DNA of 7,218 nt. Origin: Thiobacillaceae bacterium (GTDB taxonomy: Bacteria > Pseudomonadota > Gammaproteobacteria > Burkholderiales > Thiobacillaceae). The first letter of the stretch is position 1. Each line of letters opens with the position of its first letter. Of the stretch, positions 1-5,565 are shown piece after piece. The notes beneath the pieces are model-generated. The model worked only from the letters and a program-made list of their open reading frames with translations. It did not search any database and was not told the DNA's origin. The stretch is from contig JAAPAA010000136.1 in NCBI GenBank assembly GCA_012274165.1, forward strand, positions 1-7,218. Direction: 5' to 3'. Made by a program: the position numbers and the translations under genes.

Positions 1-171
1 CCCCAGGCTGTCGCGAACGCGCTCTGCCAGCAGGCGCGCCGTGGCGTCGATCGGTCCGCCCGCTGCGTACGGCACGATCAGGCGGATCGGGCGGCTTTGG
101 GCCCAGCCGAGGGATGAGGCCGACGCGGTGCCCGCGGCCACAACGGACAGGATGAGGTTTCTGCGTTTCAT
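1..171 (-). CDS. Bug/TctC-family tripartite tricarboxylate transporter substrate-binding protein (5' end only; 3' end off the window)
   Basis: Reading the minus strand from the ATG at 171-169 gives 57 codons without a stop up to the window edge. The product begins MKRRNLILSV, continues with a small-residue/hydrophobic stretch to about residue 24 (...LGWA) and then QSRPIRLIVPYAAGGPID. This is a signal peptide followed by the characteristic Bug/TctC opening: the (R/K)PI(R/K)LIVP strand and the AAGGP(I/T)D ligand-binding loop. Family knowledge: these periplasmic receptors bind carboxylates or other small solutes, either for a TctAB membrane pair or as orphan sensors. The two arginines at residues 3-4 resemble a weak twin-arginine signal, but Sec export is equally possible. 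No strong Shine-Dalgarno is visible upstream. The gene is divergent from the histidine-rich gene and probably unrelated to the lasso cluster. The ligand cannot be told from this fragment. Confidence 0.85.
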   Translation of the reverse strand, partial: MKRRNLILSVVAAGTASASSLGWAQSRPIRLIVPYAAGGPIDATARLLAERVRDSLG

Positions 172-219
172 GGTCCGTATTGTGCAGAAGAGCACCGGCG
201 TAACGTCACGTGGCAATTC

Positions 220-236
220 CTTACATCAAATGTAAG
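220..236. promoter_or_regulatory. Perfect inverted repeat CTTACA-N5-TGTAAG, candidate operator
   Basis: Two 6-bp arms, CTTACA (220-225) and TGTAAG (231-236), flank the 5-nt spacer TCAAA. The site lies in the 140-bp gap between two divergent genes, about 48 bp from the Bug start and 75 bp from the histidine-rich gene start. The symmetry and AT-richness in an otherwise GC-rich gap suggest a dimeric regulator site, for example an OmpR-class response regulator. The regulator and the regulated gene are not identifiable from the sequence. I see no convincing -35/-10 pair around it. Confidence 0.4.
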
Positions 237-311
237 CGCCGTCTGACGTCCTGTTCATGCGGTTCTGCGTTGATAGGAGACGGATTGTCCGAACTCACAA
301 AGGAAATACCC

Positions 312-671
312 ATGAAGCTTCAAGCTCTACTGATTGCCGTTGCGATGATTGTCGGAGGCAGCGCTTTTGCCGCATCCGATTCGACCTCGACCGCGGATAC
401 CACCACCAACCCAACCGCAGGCGCGCCGCACAAGCACAAGACGGCTCATCACGGCAAGGCGTCGCACAAGACCGCTCATCACGGCATGATGTCGCACAAG
501 ACTCATCAGGCCAAAGCATCCAACCATCCGATGGAAGGGTCCACCCATCACATGGGCGCGAACGGCCACCATATGGGCGCATCCAGCGTCAATCCGGAGA
601 CGGACCTGAGCGCGCGCGACCGGCAGGGCCGGGTCGACGACGCCTACAGCAAATGGAAGTCGAACCACTGA
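312..671 (+). CDS. Small secreted histidine-rich repeat protein of unknown function (119 aa)
   Basis: The ATG at 312 was chosen over upstream in-frame starts because AAAGGAA (299-305) lies 6 nt before it and because translation from it opens directly with a signal peptide. Residues 1-20 are a Sec signal (MKLQALLIAVAMIVGGSAFA, then A), with an AFA-A signal peptidase I site. Residues 21-38 are Ser/Thr/Asp-rich. Residues 40-87 hold 14 histidines in imperfect 10-residue repeats (HKTAHHGKAS, HKTAHHGMMS, HKTHQAKAS), then two HHMGA-type units. The tail NPETDLSARDRQGRVDDAYSKWKSNH-like segment (about 95-119) is polar and probably helical. The protein is predicted periplasmic or secreted. His density suggests metal (Ni, Cu, Zn) binding or proton buffering, but this is inference from composition only; I do not recognise a named family. 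It is a single-gene unit with its own terminator. Confidence 0.8.
   Translation: MKLQALLIAVAMIVGGSAFAASDSTSTADTTTNPTAGAPHKHKTAHHGKASHKTAHHGMMSHKTHQAKASNHPMEGSTHHMGANGHHMGASSVNPETDLSARDRQGRVDDAYSKWKSNH
412..519 (+). repeat. In-gene approx. 30-bp tandem repeat coding for His-rich decapeptides
   Basis: About three imperfect 30-bp units encode HKTAHHGKAS, HKTAHHGMMS and HKTHQAKAS (residues 42-70). The first two units differ mainly in the last codons, while the third has lost a codon. Such repeats expand and contract by slippage, so the number of units may differ between strains. Confidence 0.55.
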
Positions 672-689
672 TTGCCGTCGCGCTCCAGC

Positions 690-718
690 AAAAAAACGCC
701 CCTCGTGGGCGTTTTTTT
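690..718 (+). terminator. Rho-independent terminator of the His-rich gene
   Basis: Stem CGCCC (697-701) / GGGCG (707-711) with loop CTCGT, preceded by seven A (690-696) and followed by seven T (712-718). The A-tract can pair with the T-tract, extending the stem and making it usable in both directions. It starts 18 nt after the TGA at 669-671 and separates the His-rich gene from the lasso cluster. Confidence 0.9.
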
Positions 719-744
719 CTTCCGACAGTTGCCGGTCCGTTTCT

Positions 745-761
745 GAGTGAGAATCACACTC
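745..761. promoter_or_regulatory. Inverted repeat GAGTG-N7-CACTC upstream of the lasso cluster, weak operator candidate
   Basis: GAGTG (745-749) and CACTC (757-761) flank AGAATCA in the 169-bp gap before the exporter gene. The left half with spacer, TGAGAAT (748-754), resembles one half of a Fur-type box (TGATAAT), but the right half matches poorly, so iron control is only a guess. A loose -10-like CATAAA (762-767) follows. The promoter of the D-B2-C unit should lie in 719-840, but no consensus -35/-10 pair can be called with confidence. Confidence 0.2.
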
Positions 762-840
762 CATAAACTGTCGAGCTAGCCAGGACAGGATCCTTTGACG
801 ACCTGACTGGTGCTGTCTTCGCCGGAAACCGGACCGCCCC

Positions 841-2508
841 ATGAACCTGCGGCTTCTCCTTGGATTCGCCGCCCCCTATCGCAGCAGCCTGGCGCTGTCC
901 GGTTTGCTGATGCTGATGGAAAGCGGCGCTACGCTGGCGGTGCCCTGGCTGGGCGGGCGTTTCGCGCAGCAGGTGCTGTCGGGCGTTGCCAATAGTGCGG
1001 GCGCGGTTTTGCTGGCGCTGCTCGCGCTGTTCGCCTTACAGGCCCTTCTCAAGTTCGGCAATGATTACTTGATGGGCCGCACCTCGGCCCAGATCCTGGC
1101 CGACCTGCGCATCCGCATCTACGATCATCGGCAGGCATTGCCGCTGGCATTCCACCAACAGCGCCGCCAGGGTGATGTCATCGCGCTGATCACGCACGAA
1201 GTGGCCCAGCTCGCCGGCTTCATCACCGGTACCTTGCTCGCGAGTGTGCCGCTCTTGCTCACCGTCGCAGGGGCCTTGGTGCTCATGATCCGCATCGATG
1301 TGCTGTTGGCCGGACTTGTCGGTTTGCTGGTGCCGGTGTTCTACCTCCTGCTGAAGATCCTGGGCCGCCGACTGCAACCGCTGGCACGGGAACTGCAGGA
1401 GGCGGATGCAATGGCCGTTGCGATCGCCGACGAAAACCTGGGCATGTTGCCCGCCATCAAGACATTCACCCGGGAAGCCGAGGAGTCCGGCCGCTTCCGG
1501 CGCAAGGTGGTTGAAATCCAGGAACTGAGCACCAGCCAGCAGGGGGTCTACGCGGCGCTTGAACCTTCAGTGCAATTTGTTGCGGCTGCCGCGGTGGTGC
1601 TGTTGCTCTGGTCGGCCAGCGCTCGCATCGGCAATGGCCAGATGACCCCGGCGGAACTGGTCAGTTTTCTCTTGTATGCCGCCCTGCTGACGCGGCCGGT
1701 CGGCGCGTTGGCCAACGTGTATGGCCAGACGCGGATGGCCAAGGGCACCTTGAAGCGCCTGCAAAATGTGTTGACGGAACGCGCGGAGCCGATCTTGCAG
1801 TCTGGGCACGCACTGCCAGCCGTCCGGGGGGAAATCGAATTCCGCGACGTCGAGTTCGCCTACCCCGGCCGGCCGCCGGCGATTGCGGGCCTGAATCTGC
1901 GGATACGGGCCGGCGAGACGGTCGCCCTGACCGGAGAAAACGGCGCCGGCAAGAGCACGCTGATGCACCTGCTGATGCGGCTTCACGAACCGCAATCGGG
2001 CGCCATCTTCATCGACGGAATCGACATCGCCAGCGTCAGTCTGCACAGCCTGCGCAGCCAGATTGGCGTGGTGCCGCAGCATGTCCTGCTGTTCAACGGC
2101 TCGGTGCGCGACAACATCGGTTATGGCCGGCCCGGCGCCGAGGGCAGCGCAATCGAGCACGCCGCCCTGCTGGCCCAGGCGCATGAATTCATTGAAGGCC
2201 TGCCGCAAGGCTACGACACCATCATCGGCGATGACGGCATCAAGTTGTCCGGCGGCCAGCGCCAGCGGGTGGCGCTGGCCCGGGCCCTGCTGAAGGACCC
2301 GCCGATACTGATATTGGACGAGGCAACGGCCATGTTCGATCCTCAGGGCGAGCGGTCCTTCATTGCCGACTGCCACCAGGCGTTGTCCCACCGGACGGTG
2401 ATCCTCATCACCCACCGGCCGGCCAGCCTGGCCCTTGCGGCCAGGGTCATCCCTATCAGCGCGGGCATCGTTCGAGACGACGCCGGGCACGCGGCGGAGG
2501 CCGTGTGA
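841..2508 (+). CDS. Lasso peptide ABC exporter (D protein, McjD-like half transporter, 555 aa)
   Basis: A fused transmembrane plus nucleotide-binding half transporter, expected to act as an inner-membrane homodimer that exports the mature peptide and gives self-immunity (family role of McjD-type D proteins). The membrane domain occupies about residues 1-310, with hydrophobic segments near 15-38, 53-72, 126-150, 153-174 and two more around 238-300. The ATPase domain is complete: Walker A GENGAGKST (365-373, Lys371), Q-loop Gln413 in VVPQH, signature LSGGQ (469-473), Walker B ILILDE (Asp493-Glu494), H-loop His525 in ITHRP. There is no N-terminal C39 peptidase, so leader removal must be done by B2. 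ATG 841 is the most upstream in-frame start; only a weak GGA (831-833) precedes it. The stop overlaps the B2 GTG start by 4 nt. The lasso assignment comes from context; the protein alone would be called an ABCB/MsbA-type exporter. Confidence 0.9.
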   Translation: MNLRLLLGFAAPYRSSLALSGLLMLMESGATLAVPWLGGRFAQQVLSGVANSAGAVLLALLALFALQALLKFGNDYLMGRTSAQILADLRIRIYDHRQALPLAFHQQRRQGDVIALITHEVAQLAGFITGTLLASVPLLLTVAGALVLMIRIDVLLAGLVGLLVPVFYLLLKILGRRLQPLARELQEADAMAVAIADENLGMLPAIKTFTREAEESGRFRRKVVEIQELSTSQQGVYAALEPSVQFVAAAAVVLLLWSASARIGNGQMTPAELVSFLLYAALLTRPVGALANVYGQTRMAKGTLKRLQNVLTERAEPILQSGHALPAVRGEIEFRDVEFAYPGRPPAIAGLNLRIRAGETVALTGENGAGKSTLMHLLMRLHEPQSGAIFIDGIDIASVSLHSLRSQIGVVPQHVLLFNGSVRDNIGYGRPGAEGSAIEHAALLAQAHEFIEGLPQGYDTIIGDDGIKLSGGQRQRVALARALLKDPPILILDEATAMFDPQGERSFIADCHQALSHRTVILITHRPASLALAARVIPISAGIVRDDAGHAAEAV

Positions 2509-2965
2509 ATCCCTGGGGCCGCCGCCTGACTCAGTTTCGAGCGCTGAGTCACGCTGACAGGCGAATGCTGCTGAAGGCGGCCGCTTGCCTTCCCGCAATC
2601 TGGCTGGGGCTGCGTGCAATGGGCCTGGCGCGATTTCGCGCGGCGCTTCAAAGCGCCTATGTCCCGACCGCTTCGACCTTGTCCTCCCGGACATCCAGAA
2701 ACTCGGCGAACTGGTCAACACGGCCGCGCGCCACGTCCCTTTCCCCGCCACTTGCCTGACCCGGTCGCTGTTGCTCGTATGGCTGCTCAATCGCCGCGGG
2801 GTCAGCAGCGACTTGCGCATCGGCGTGCGCCTGACGCAAGGCGTCCTCGAGGCCCATGCCTGGGTCGAATGCGGCGGTATCCCCGTCAATGATCGGGTGG
2901 AGGTGATTCGCCAGTTCGAGCCTTTTGGCGATCCTGTTCCTGCCACTGCGTTTGACGCCCCGTGA
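2505..2965 (+). CDS. Lasso peptide biosynthesis B2 protein (transglutaminase-like leader peptidase), apparent frameshift
   Basis: B2 proteins are Cys proteases of transglutaminase fold that cut the leader after the conserved Thr-x. The GTG at 2505 overlaps the exporter stop (GTGA). It reads NPWGRRLTQFRALSHADRRM and a hydrophobic helix through RFRAALQSAYV, the usual B2 N-terminus, in one frame up to about 2663. The rest, DRFDLVLPDIQKLGELVN through to the end, is in the -1 frame and stops at 2965. Adding one base in the C-run at 2663-2665 restores a 153-aa protein of normal B2 length. In that reconstruction the catalytic residues are Cys84 (FPATCLTR), His118 (EAHAWVE) and Asp130 (PVNDR), all downstream of the break. 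As written, the first frame ends at 2759 without the catalytic domain. The only standard in-frame start for the downstream part is a TTG at 2585 with no good ribosome site. The gene may be a pseudogene, carry a sequencing error, or be rescued by slippage. Confidence 0.8.
2661..2668 (+). other. Inferred frameshift position in B2 (one missing base near a CCC run)
   Basis: Codons read Tyr-Val from 2658-2663 in the start frame. The family-like sequence Pro-Asp-Arg-Phe-Asp-Leu resumes from 2663 in the -1 frame. GTCCCGACC would need to be GTCCCCGACC for continuous reading, i.e. loss of one C from a homopolymer. The true site could lie anywhere between about 2640 and 2690, since both frames are open there. 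Confidence 0.65.
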
Positions 2966-4872
2966 GCGGCATCGCCGGAATCATTCACTTCGACGGCCGG
3001 CCGGTCGAGCCCTGCCAGGTCGAGAGCATGACCTCCGCGATGCATTACCGGGGGCCCGACGGCATCCATCACTGGCGCAAGGCCAATGTCGCGCTGGGCC
3101 AGTGCATGTTGCGCACCACACCCGAGTCGGAAGAAGAGACGCAGCCGCTGGCCAACGAGGACGAAAGCCTGGTGCTGGTCATGGACGGCCGTGTGGACAA
3201 CTGGGAAGAGTTGCGGCGGGATCTTCTCGGCAAGGGACCCGTGTTGCGCACGCGCGCGGATGCGGAGCTGGTGCTGCGGGCCTACGAGGTGTGGGGACGT
3301 GACTGCCTTTCTCGCATCGACGGCGACTTCGCCCTGGTGATCTGGGACGCCCGCCGGCAGCAAGCCTTCTGTGCTCGCGACCGGGTCGGCAACAAGCCGT
3401 TCAACTATCACTGGGATGGCCGGACACTCGCGTTCGCGTCCGACCTGCACGCGATCCTGCAGTTGCCGTGGGTTCCCGAAGTGCTGAACGAAGGCATGGT
3501 GGCCGAACACCTGGCCATGGACTGGCAGTCGCGCGATGAAACGCTGTGGCAGGGCGTCATGCGCCTGGTTCCGGCCCACTTCATGGTGGTCGGCGCCAAA
3601 GGGCTCAAGCCAAGCCAATACTGGACGCCCGACCTGGCAGCCAAGCTGGTTCATTCCAGCGACGGCGAATACATCGAGCATTACCGCGCCTTGTTCACCG
3701 ACGTGGTTCGCCGCATGTCGCGCTCCAACCGGCCGCTGGCCTGCGAAGTCAGCGGCGGGCTGGACTCATCCGCCATCTTCGCGGTAGCCGAAACATTGCG
3801 CCAGCAGGGCGGGCTGCTTGCGCCCGGGCTGGAAGGCTATACGCTGGACTTCAGCGGCGACCCCGACGCAGACGAAATGGACTTCTGTCGCGCCGTTGGC
3901 GTGCACCTGGGCCGGACTATCCATGAGGTCCTGCCGGCCTTTATGCCCCTCGCCTGGTACCAGGAACGTGCGCGGCTCTTTCGGGAGTTGCCAGGCTACC
4001 CGAATGTGGCCATGCATCTGAATATTCTCTCGGAAGCGCGAAGGGGCGGTTGCAAGGTCTTGTTGGGCGGCACCGGCGGAGACGATTGGCTCGGCGGCAG
4101 TCCTCTTTACTACGCAGAGGCGCTGGAACGGCGGCGCGGCGGCGAGCTGCTGCAATTCATTCGCCGGGATGCCCAAGATGTCGGGTTGAGGACCGCGCTT
4201 TGGTGGCTGTTGCGGTTCGGCGTGCTGCACGTGCTGCCGCACCGGATCAAGCAAAGCCTGCGGGCGATGGTCAGATCCAGGCAAGGCAAGGAGATGGCCA
4301 GCCTGCCCTGGCTTTCGACGGCGCTCAAGGAGCGGTTGAACGATCGCAGGCGCAAGGCCGATCGCGCCAGGCCCACTGTTGTCAAGCGCATCGGGCAGCA
4401 GCGCCAGCTTCAGCTTCTGACTGACGGCTACATCACGCTGGCTCGCGAGCTTATCGAGCGCCAGGACTCTGCCGCGGGCATTGAATGGCGCCAGCCTTTC
4501 TGGAATAGAAGAATCATCGAAATTGCGTTCGCCACCCCCGAACACCTTCGCCTTCATGCCACTGAAAACAAGTGGATGCATAGACGGGCGATGTCCCAGG
4601 TGTTGCCGCAAAGCGTCGTGAACCGTTCCACCAAGGCCGACTTCACGATGACATTGATCCGCGACTGGGCTCAGATGAAGCTACTGATACGGGACGACAT
4701 TCTTCCCCAGCGACCCGGGTGGTTGAACACGCCCCTCGTCAGCAACTGGATTCAAGAGGAGGTCGACCTCGACCGCTTCCCCTGGTCAGACGGAATGATC
4801 TGGATGGTTTGGGCTTTGCTCGGCGCCGATGCCGTGGCCACAACCGTCGAGCCGGCGGATGGTGATCGATAG
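2962..4872 (+). CDS. Lasso peptide macrolactam cyclase (C protein, asparagine synthetase-like, 636 aa)
   Basis: Family role: adenylates the Asp/Glu side chain of the core with ATP, then lets the N-terminal amine of residue 1 attack it to close the isopeptide ring. The GTG at 2962 overlaps the B2 stop (GTGA). The glutaminase-like half (about 1-220) begins SGIAGIIHFDGR: the Cys2 nucleophile of true asparagine synthetases is Ser, so ammonia from glutamine is not expected, as is usual for lasso cyclases. YRGPDG (30-35) and the RDRVGNKP-type loop of the fold remain. The synthetase half carries the PP-loop SGGLDSS (264-270), the second nucleotide/metal-site motif GGTGGDD (ending Asp374-Asp375), and the C-terminal RQPFWNRR...ENKWMHRRAM...NRSTKADF block typical of the AsnB C-domain. 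Length is within the C-protein range. The lasso assignment rests on Ser2 plus flanking D, B2, B1 and precursor genes. There is no obvious terminator downstream, so read-through into the precursor is possible. Confidence 0.92.
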   Translation: MSGIAGIIHFDGRPVEPCQVESMTSAMHYRGPDGIHHWRKANVALGQCMLRTTPESEEETQPLANEDESLVLVMDGRVDNWEELRRDLLGKGPVLRTRADAELVLRAYEVWGRDCLSRIDGDFALVIWDARRQQAFCARDRVGNKPFNYHWDGRTLAFASDLHAILQLPWVPEVLNEGMVAEHLAMDWQSRDETLWQGVMRLVPAHFMVVGAKGLKPSQYWTPDLAAKLVHSSDGEYIEHYRALFTDVVRRMSRSNRPLACEVSGGLDSSAIFAVAETLRQQGGLLAPGLEGYTLDFSGDPDADEMDFCRAVGVHLGRTIHEVLPAFMPLAWYQERARLFRELPGYPNVAMHLNILSEARRGGCKVLLGGTGGDDWLGGSPLYYAEALERRRGGELLQFIRRDAQDVGLRTALWWLLRFGVLHVLPHRIKQSLRAMVRSRQGKEMASLPWLSTALKERLNDRRRKADRARPTVVKRIGQQRQLQLLTDGYITLARELIERQDSAAGIEWRQPFWNRRIIEIAFATPEHLRLHATENKWMHRRAMSQVLPQSVVNRSTKADFTMTLIRDWAQMKLLIRDDILPQRPGWLNTPLVSNWIQEEVDLDRFPWSDGMIWMVWALLGADAVATTVEPADGDR

Positions 4873-5013
4873 GGCCGCGCCGCCACCTCGACTTGCTCCA
4901 AAGCACGCATAAGGCAGGACAATGAGCCGATGGGCGATTTATCGTTAAATGTTATGAAGTAAGCGCAAATTTCGCGAACTGCTGGGCAGTGCTGGGCCGC
5001 TTCGCCTTTCCAT

Positions 5014-5019
5014 TATGAT
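5014..5019 (+). promoter_or_regulatory. Possible -10 element (TATGAT) for the precursor gene
   Basis: The 188-bp gap 4873-5060 is clearly more AT-rich than its surroundings from about 4936 onward, as expected of a promoter. TATGAT matches five of six bases of the sigma-70 -10 box and would start transcription roughly 35 nt before the A start codon. No acceptable -35 hexamer lies 16-18 bp upstream, so an activator would be needed, or the site is fortuitous. Nothing resembling another lasso precursor was found in this gap; an 8-codon ATG frame at 4922-4948 and an 8-bp palindrome TTCGCGAA (4971-4978) are the only other items. Confidence 0.25.
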
Positions 5020-5051
5020 ACATTCTGTTGCATATGGCAGTCGCGACTGAC

Positions 5052-5057
5052 AGGAGG
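5052..5057 (+). promoter_or_regulatory. Shine-Dalgarno AGGAGG of the precursor gene
   Basis: A perfect AGGAGG sits 3 nt before the ATG at 5061. The spacing is short but this is the strongest ribosome site in the window, and it fixes the precursor start at 5061 rather than at the in-frame TTG 5028 or ATG 5034, which have no such site. A strong site fits the need for excess precursor. Confidence 0.75.
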
Positions 5058-5060
5058 TCG

Positions 5061-5486
5061 ATGGAAAGCAACCGCTCAGCTGGAGCAGGAAACCTTGCCC
5101 TTGGCATTCCCGCAAAGATTGGGGAGAAGCCGAAGCGCTCGTACGCAGCCCCGGTGCTGCGCGTCTACGGATCGGTTCGGCAGCTCACCCTCGGGAGCAC
5201 CGGCAATCGTGCTGACGGCGGCGGTACCAAGAAAAGGAAGCGCTCGGACCGCTCGATCAAGGAGAACATCCTGCGCATCGGAACTCATCCGTTGGGTATC
5301 GGACTGTACCTCTTCGAGTACAAACCGGACTATCGCGAAGAGTGCGGCAACGGCAGGCAATTCGGGGTGATGGCGGACGAGGTCGAGTCGGTCCTTCCGC
5401 GAGCAGTCGGCCGGCATGCTCGCGGACACAAGACCGTGGATTACGCCATGTTGGGCATTTCTGCAGCGGAGCTGGTTTCGGGCTGA
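5061..5486 (+). CDS. Lasso peptide precursor fused to a C-terminal S74 (endosialidase-type) chaperone domain (A protein, 141 aa)
   Basis: Residues 1-44 are a lasso leader: Tyr28-x-x-Pro31-x-Leu33, Gly37 and Thr43 reproduce the proteobacterial YxxPxLxxxG...T-x pattern that B1 binds and B2 cuts. Thr43 sits at position -2 before Gly45. From Gly45 the core reads GSTGNRAD, placing Asp52 at position 8, the right spacing for an 8-residue macrolactam. Then come GGGTKKRKR and, from Ser62, SDRSIKENILRIG...GIGLYLFEYK...QFGVMADEVE...VDYAMLG, which I recognise as the intramolecular chaperone (peptidase S74) domain of phage tail spikes, in a short form of about 75 residues. That domain trimerises and in its family self-cleaves before the conserved Ser. 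The gene lies between C and K with its own strong ribosome site, 188 nt after C and 79 nt before K. Lasso-precursor identity is inferred from leader, core geometry and neighbours. The alternative is a small tail-fibre-like protein with a chance leader, which I think unlikely. Confidence 0.85.
   Translation: MESNRSAGAGNLALGIPAKIGEKPKRSYAAPVLRVYGSVRQLTLGSTGNRADGGGTKKRKRSDRSIKENILRIGTHPLGIGLYLFEYKPDYREECGNGRQFGVMADEVESVLPRAVGRHARGHKTVDYAMLGISAAELVSG
5193..5243 (+). other. Predicted lasso core peptide GSTGNRADGGGTKKRKR
   Basis: The start is set by the Thr-Leu before Gly45 (B2 cuts two residues after the start of the conserved Thr-x pair). The ring is predicted between the Gly45 amine and the Asp52 side chain (positions 1 and 8). 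The end is set by the S74-type cleavage position before Ser62. This gives 17 residues with a neutral, flexible GGG after the ring and a strongly basic Thr-Lys-Lys-Arg-Lys-Arg tail. No bulky aromatic residue is present to lock the thread; Arg/Lys side chains would have to serve as plugs. If Ser62 were kept, the peptide would end in Ser, which is the kind of acceptor used by lasso kinases. Confidence 0.5.
5244..5483 (+). other. Peptidase S74 / intramolecular chaperone domain within the precursor
   Basis: Residues 62-141 of the precursor. The hallmark opening S-D-x-x-x-K is present (Ser62, Asp63, Lys67). The Ser/Lys five-residue spacing equals that of the catalytic dyad described for the homologous self-cleaving domain of the transcription factor MYRF. 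The following KENI-IG, YLFEYK, GVMADEVE and VDYAML blocks match the family order. It ends shortly after the last block, without the long coiled-coil arm found in phage versions. Confidence 0.8.
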
Positions 5487-5503
5487 CACAACGGTCCGAC
5501 GCA

Positions 5504-5519
5504 CGATCCAACCGGATCG
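5504..5519 (+). promoter_or_regulatory. Small hairpin between precursor and kinase genes
   Basis: CGATCC (5504-5509) and GGATCG (5514-5519) form a perfect 6-bp stem with an AACC loop, in the 79-nt gap after the precursor stop. No T-run follows, so it is not a normal terminator. It could act as an RNA stability or partial-attenuation element that keeps precursor mRNA in excess over K and B1, but a 6-bp repeat can occur by chance. Confidence 0.3.
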
Positions 5520-5565
5520 CGCGCTGCCCCGCGAATACACTCGCGTCATGCCGAGGCGGACATCC

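Noticed and set aside
748..762. Fur box upstream of the exporter
   Set aside because: Only the left half (TGAGAAT) resembles the consensus; the right half matches at about three of seven positions.
2655..2675. Programmed -1 ribosomal frameshift in B2
   Set aside because: No X-XXY-YYZ slippery heptamer or clear downstream stem was found at the junction; a missing C in a short C-run explains it more simply, though slippage is not excluded.
2585..2965. B2 as a shorter intact gene from the TTG at 2585
   Set aside because: Its first 30 residues do not look like B2, there is no ribosome site, and the proper B2 N-terminus is present in the other frame with a GTGA overlap to the exporter stop.
1567..3681. 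Long open frame on the minus strand (704 codons)
   Set aside because: It lies antisense to the exporter, B2 and cyclase genes, shows no recognisable domain, and is the expected shadow of GC-rich coding sequence with G/C at third positions.
3766..4611. Minus-strand open frame of 281 codons
   Set aside because: It is entirely within the cyclase gene, whose motifs confirm the plus strand; the composition is shadow-like and no domain is seen.
4922..4948. Short ATG frame (8 codons) upstream of the precursor as a second precursor or leader peptide
   Set aside because: It is too short, with no YxxP leader, no ring-competent Gly-to-Asp/Glu spacing and no clear attenuator structure after it.
5028..5060. 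Upstream start (TTG 5028 or ATG 5034) for the precursor
   Set aside because: No ribosome site precedes them, and the extra residues would be encoded by the AGGAGG that serves ATG 5061.
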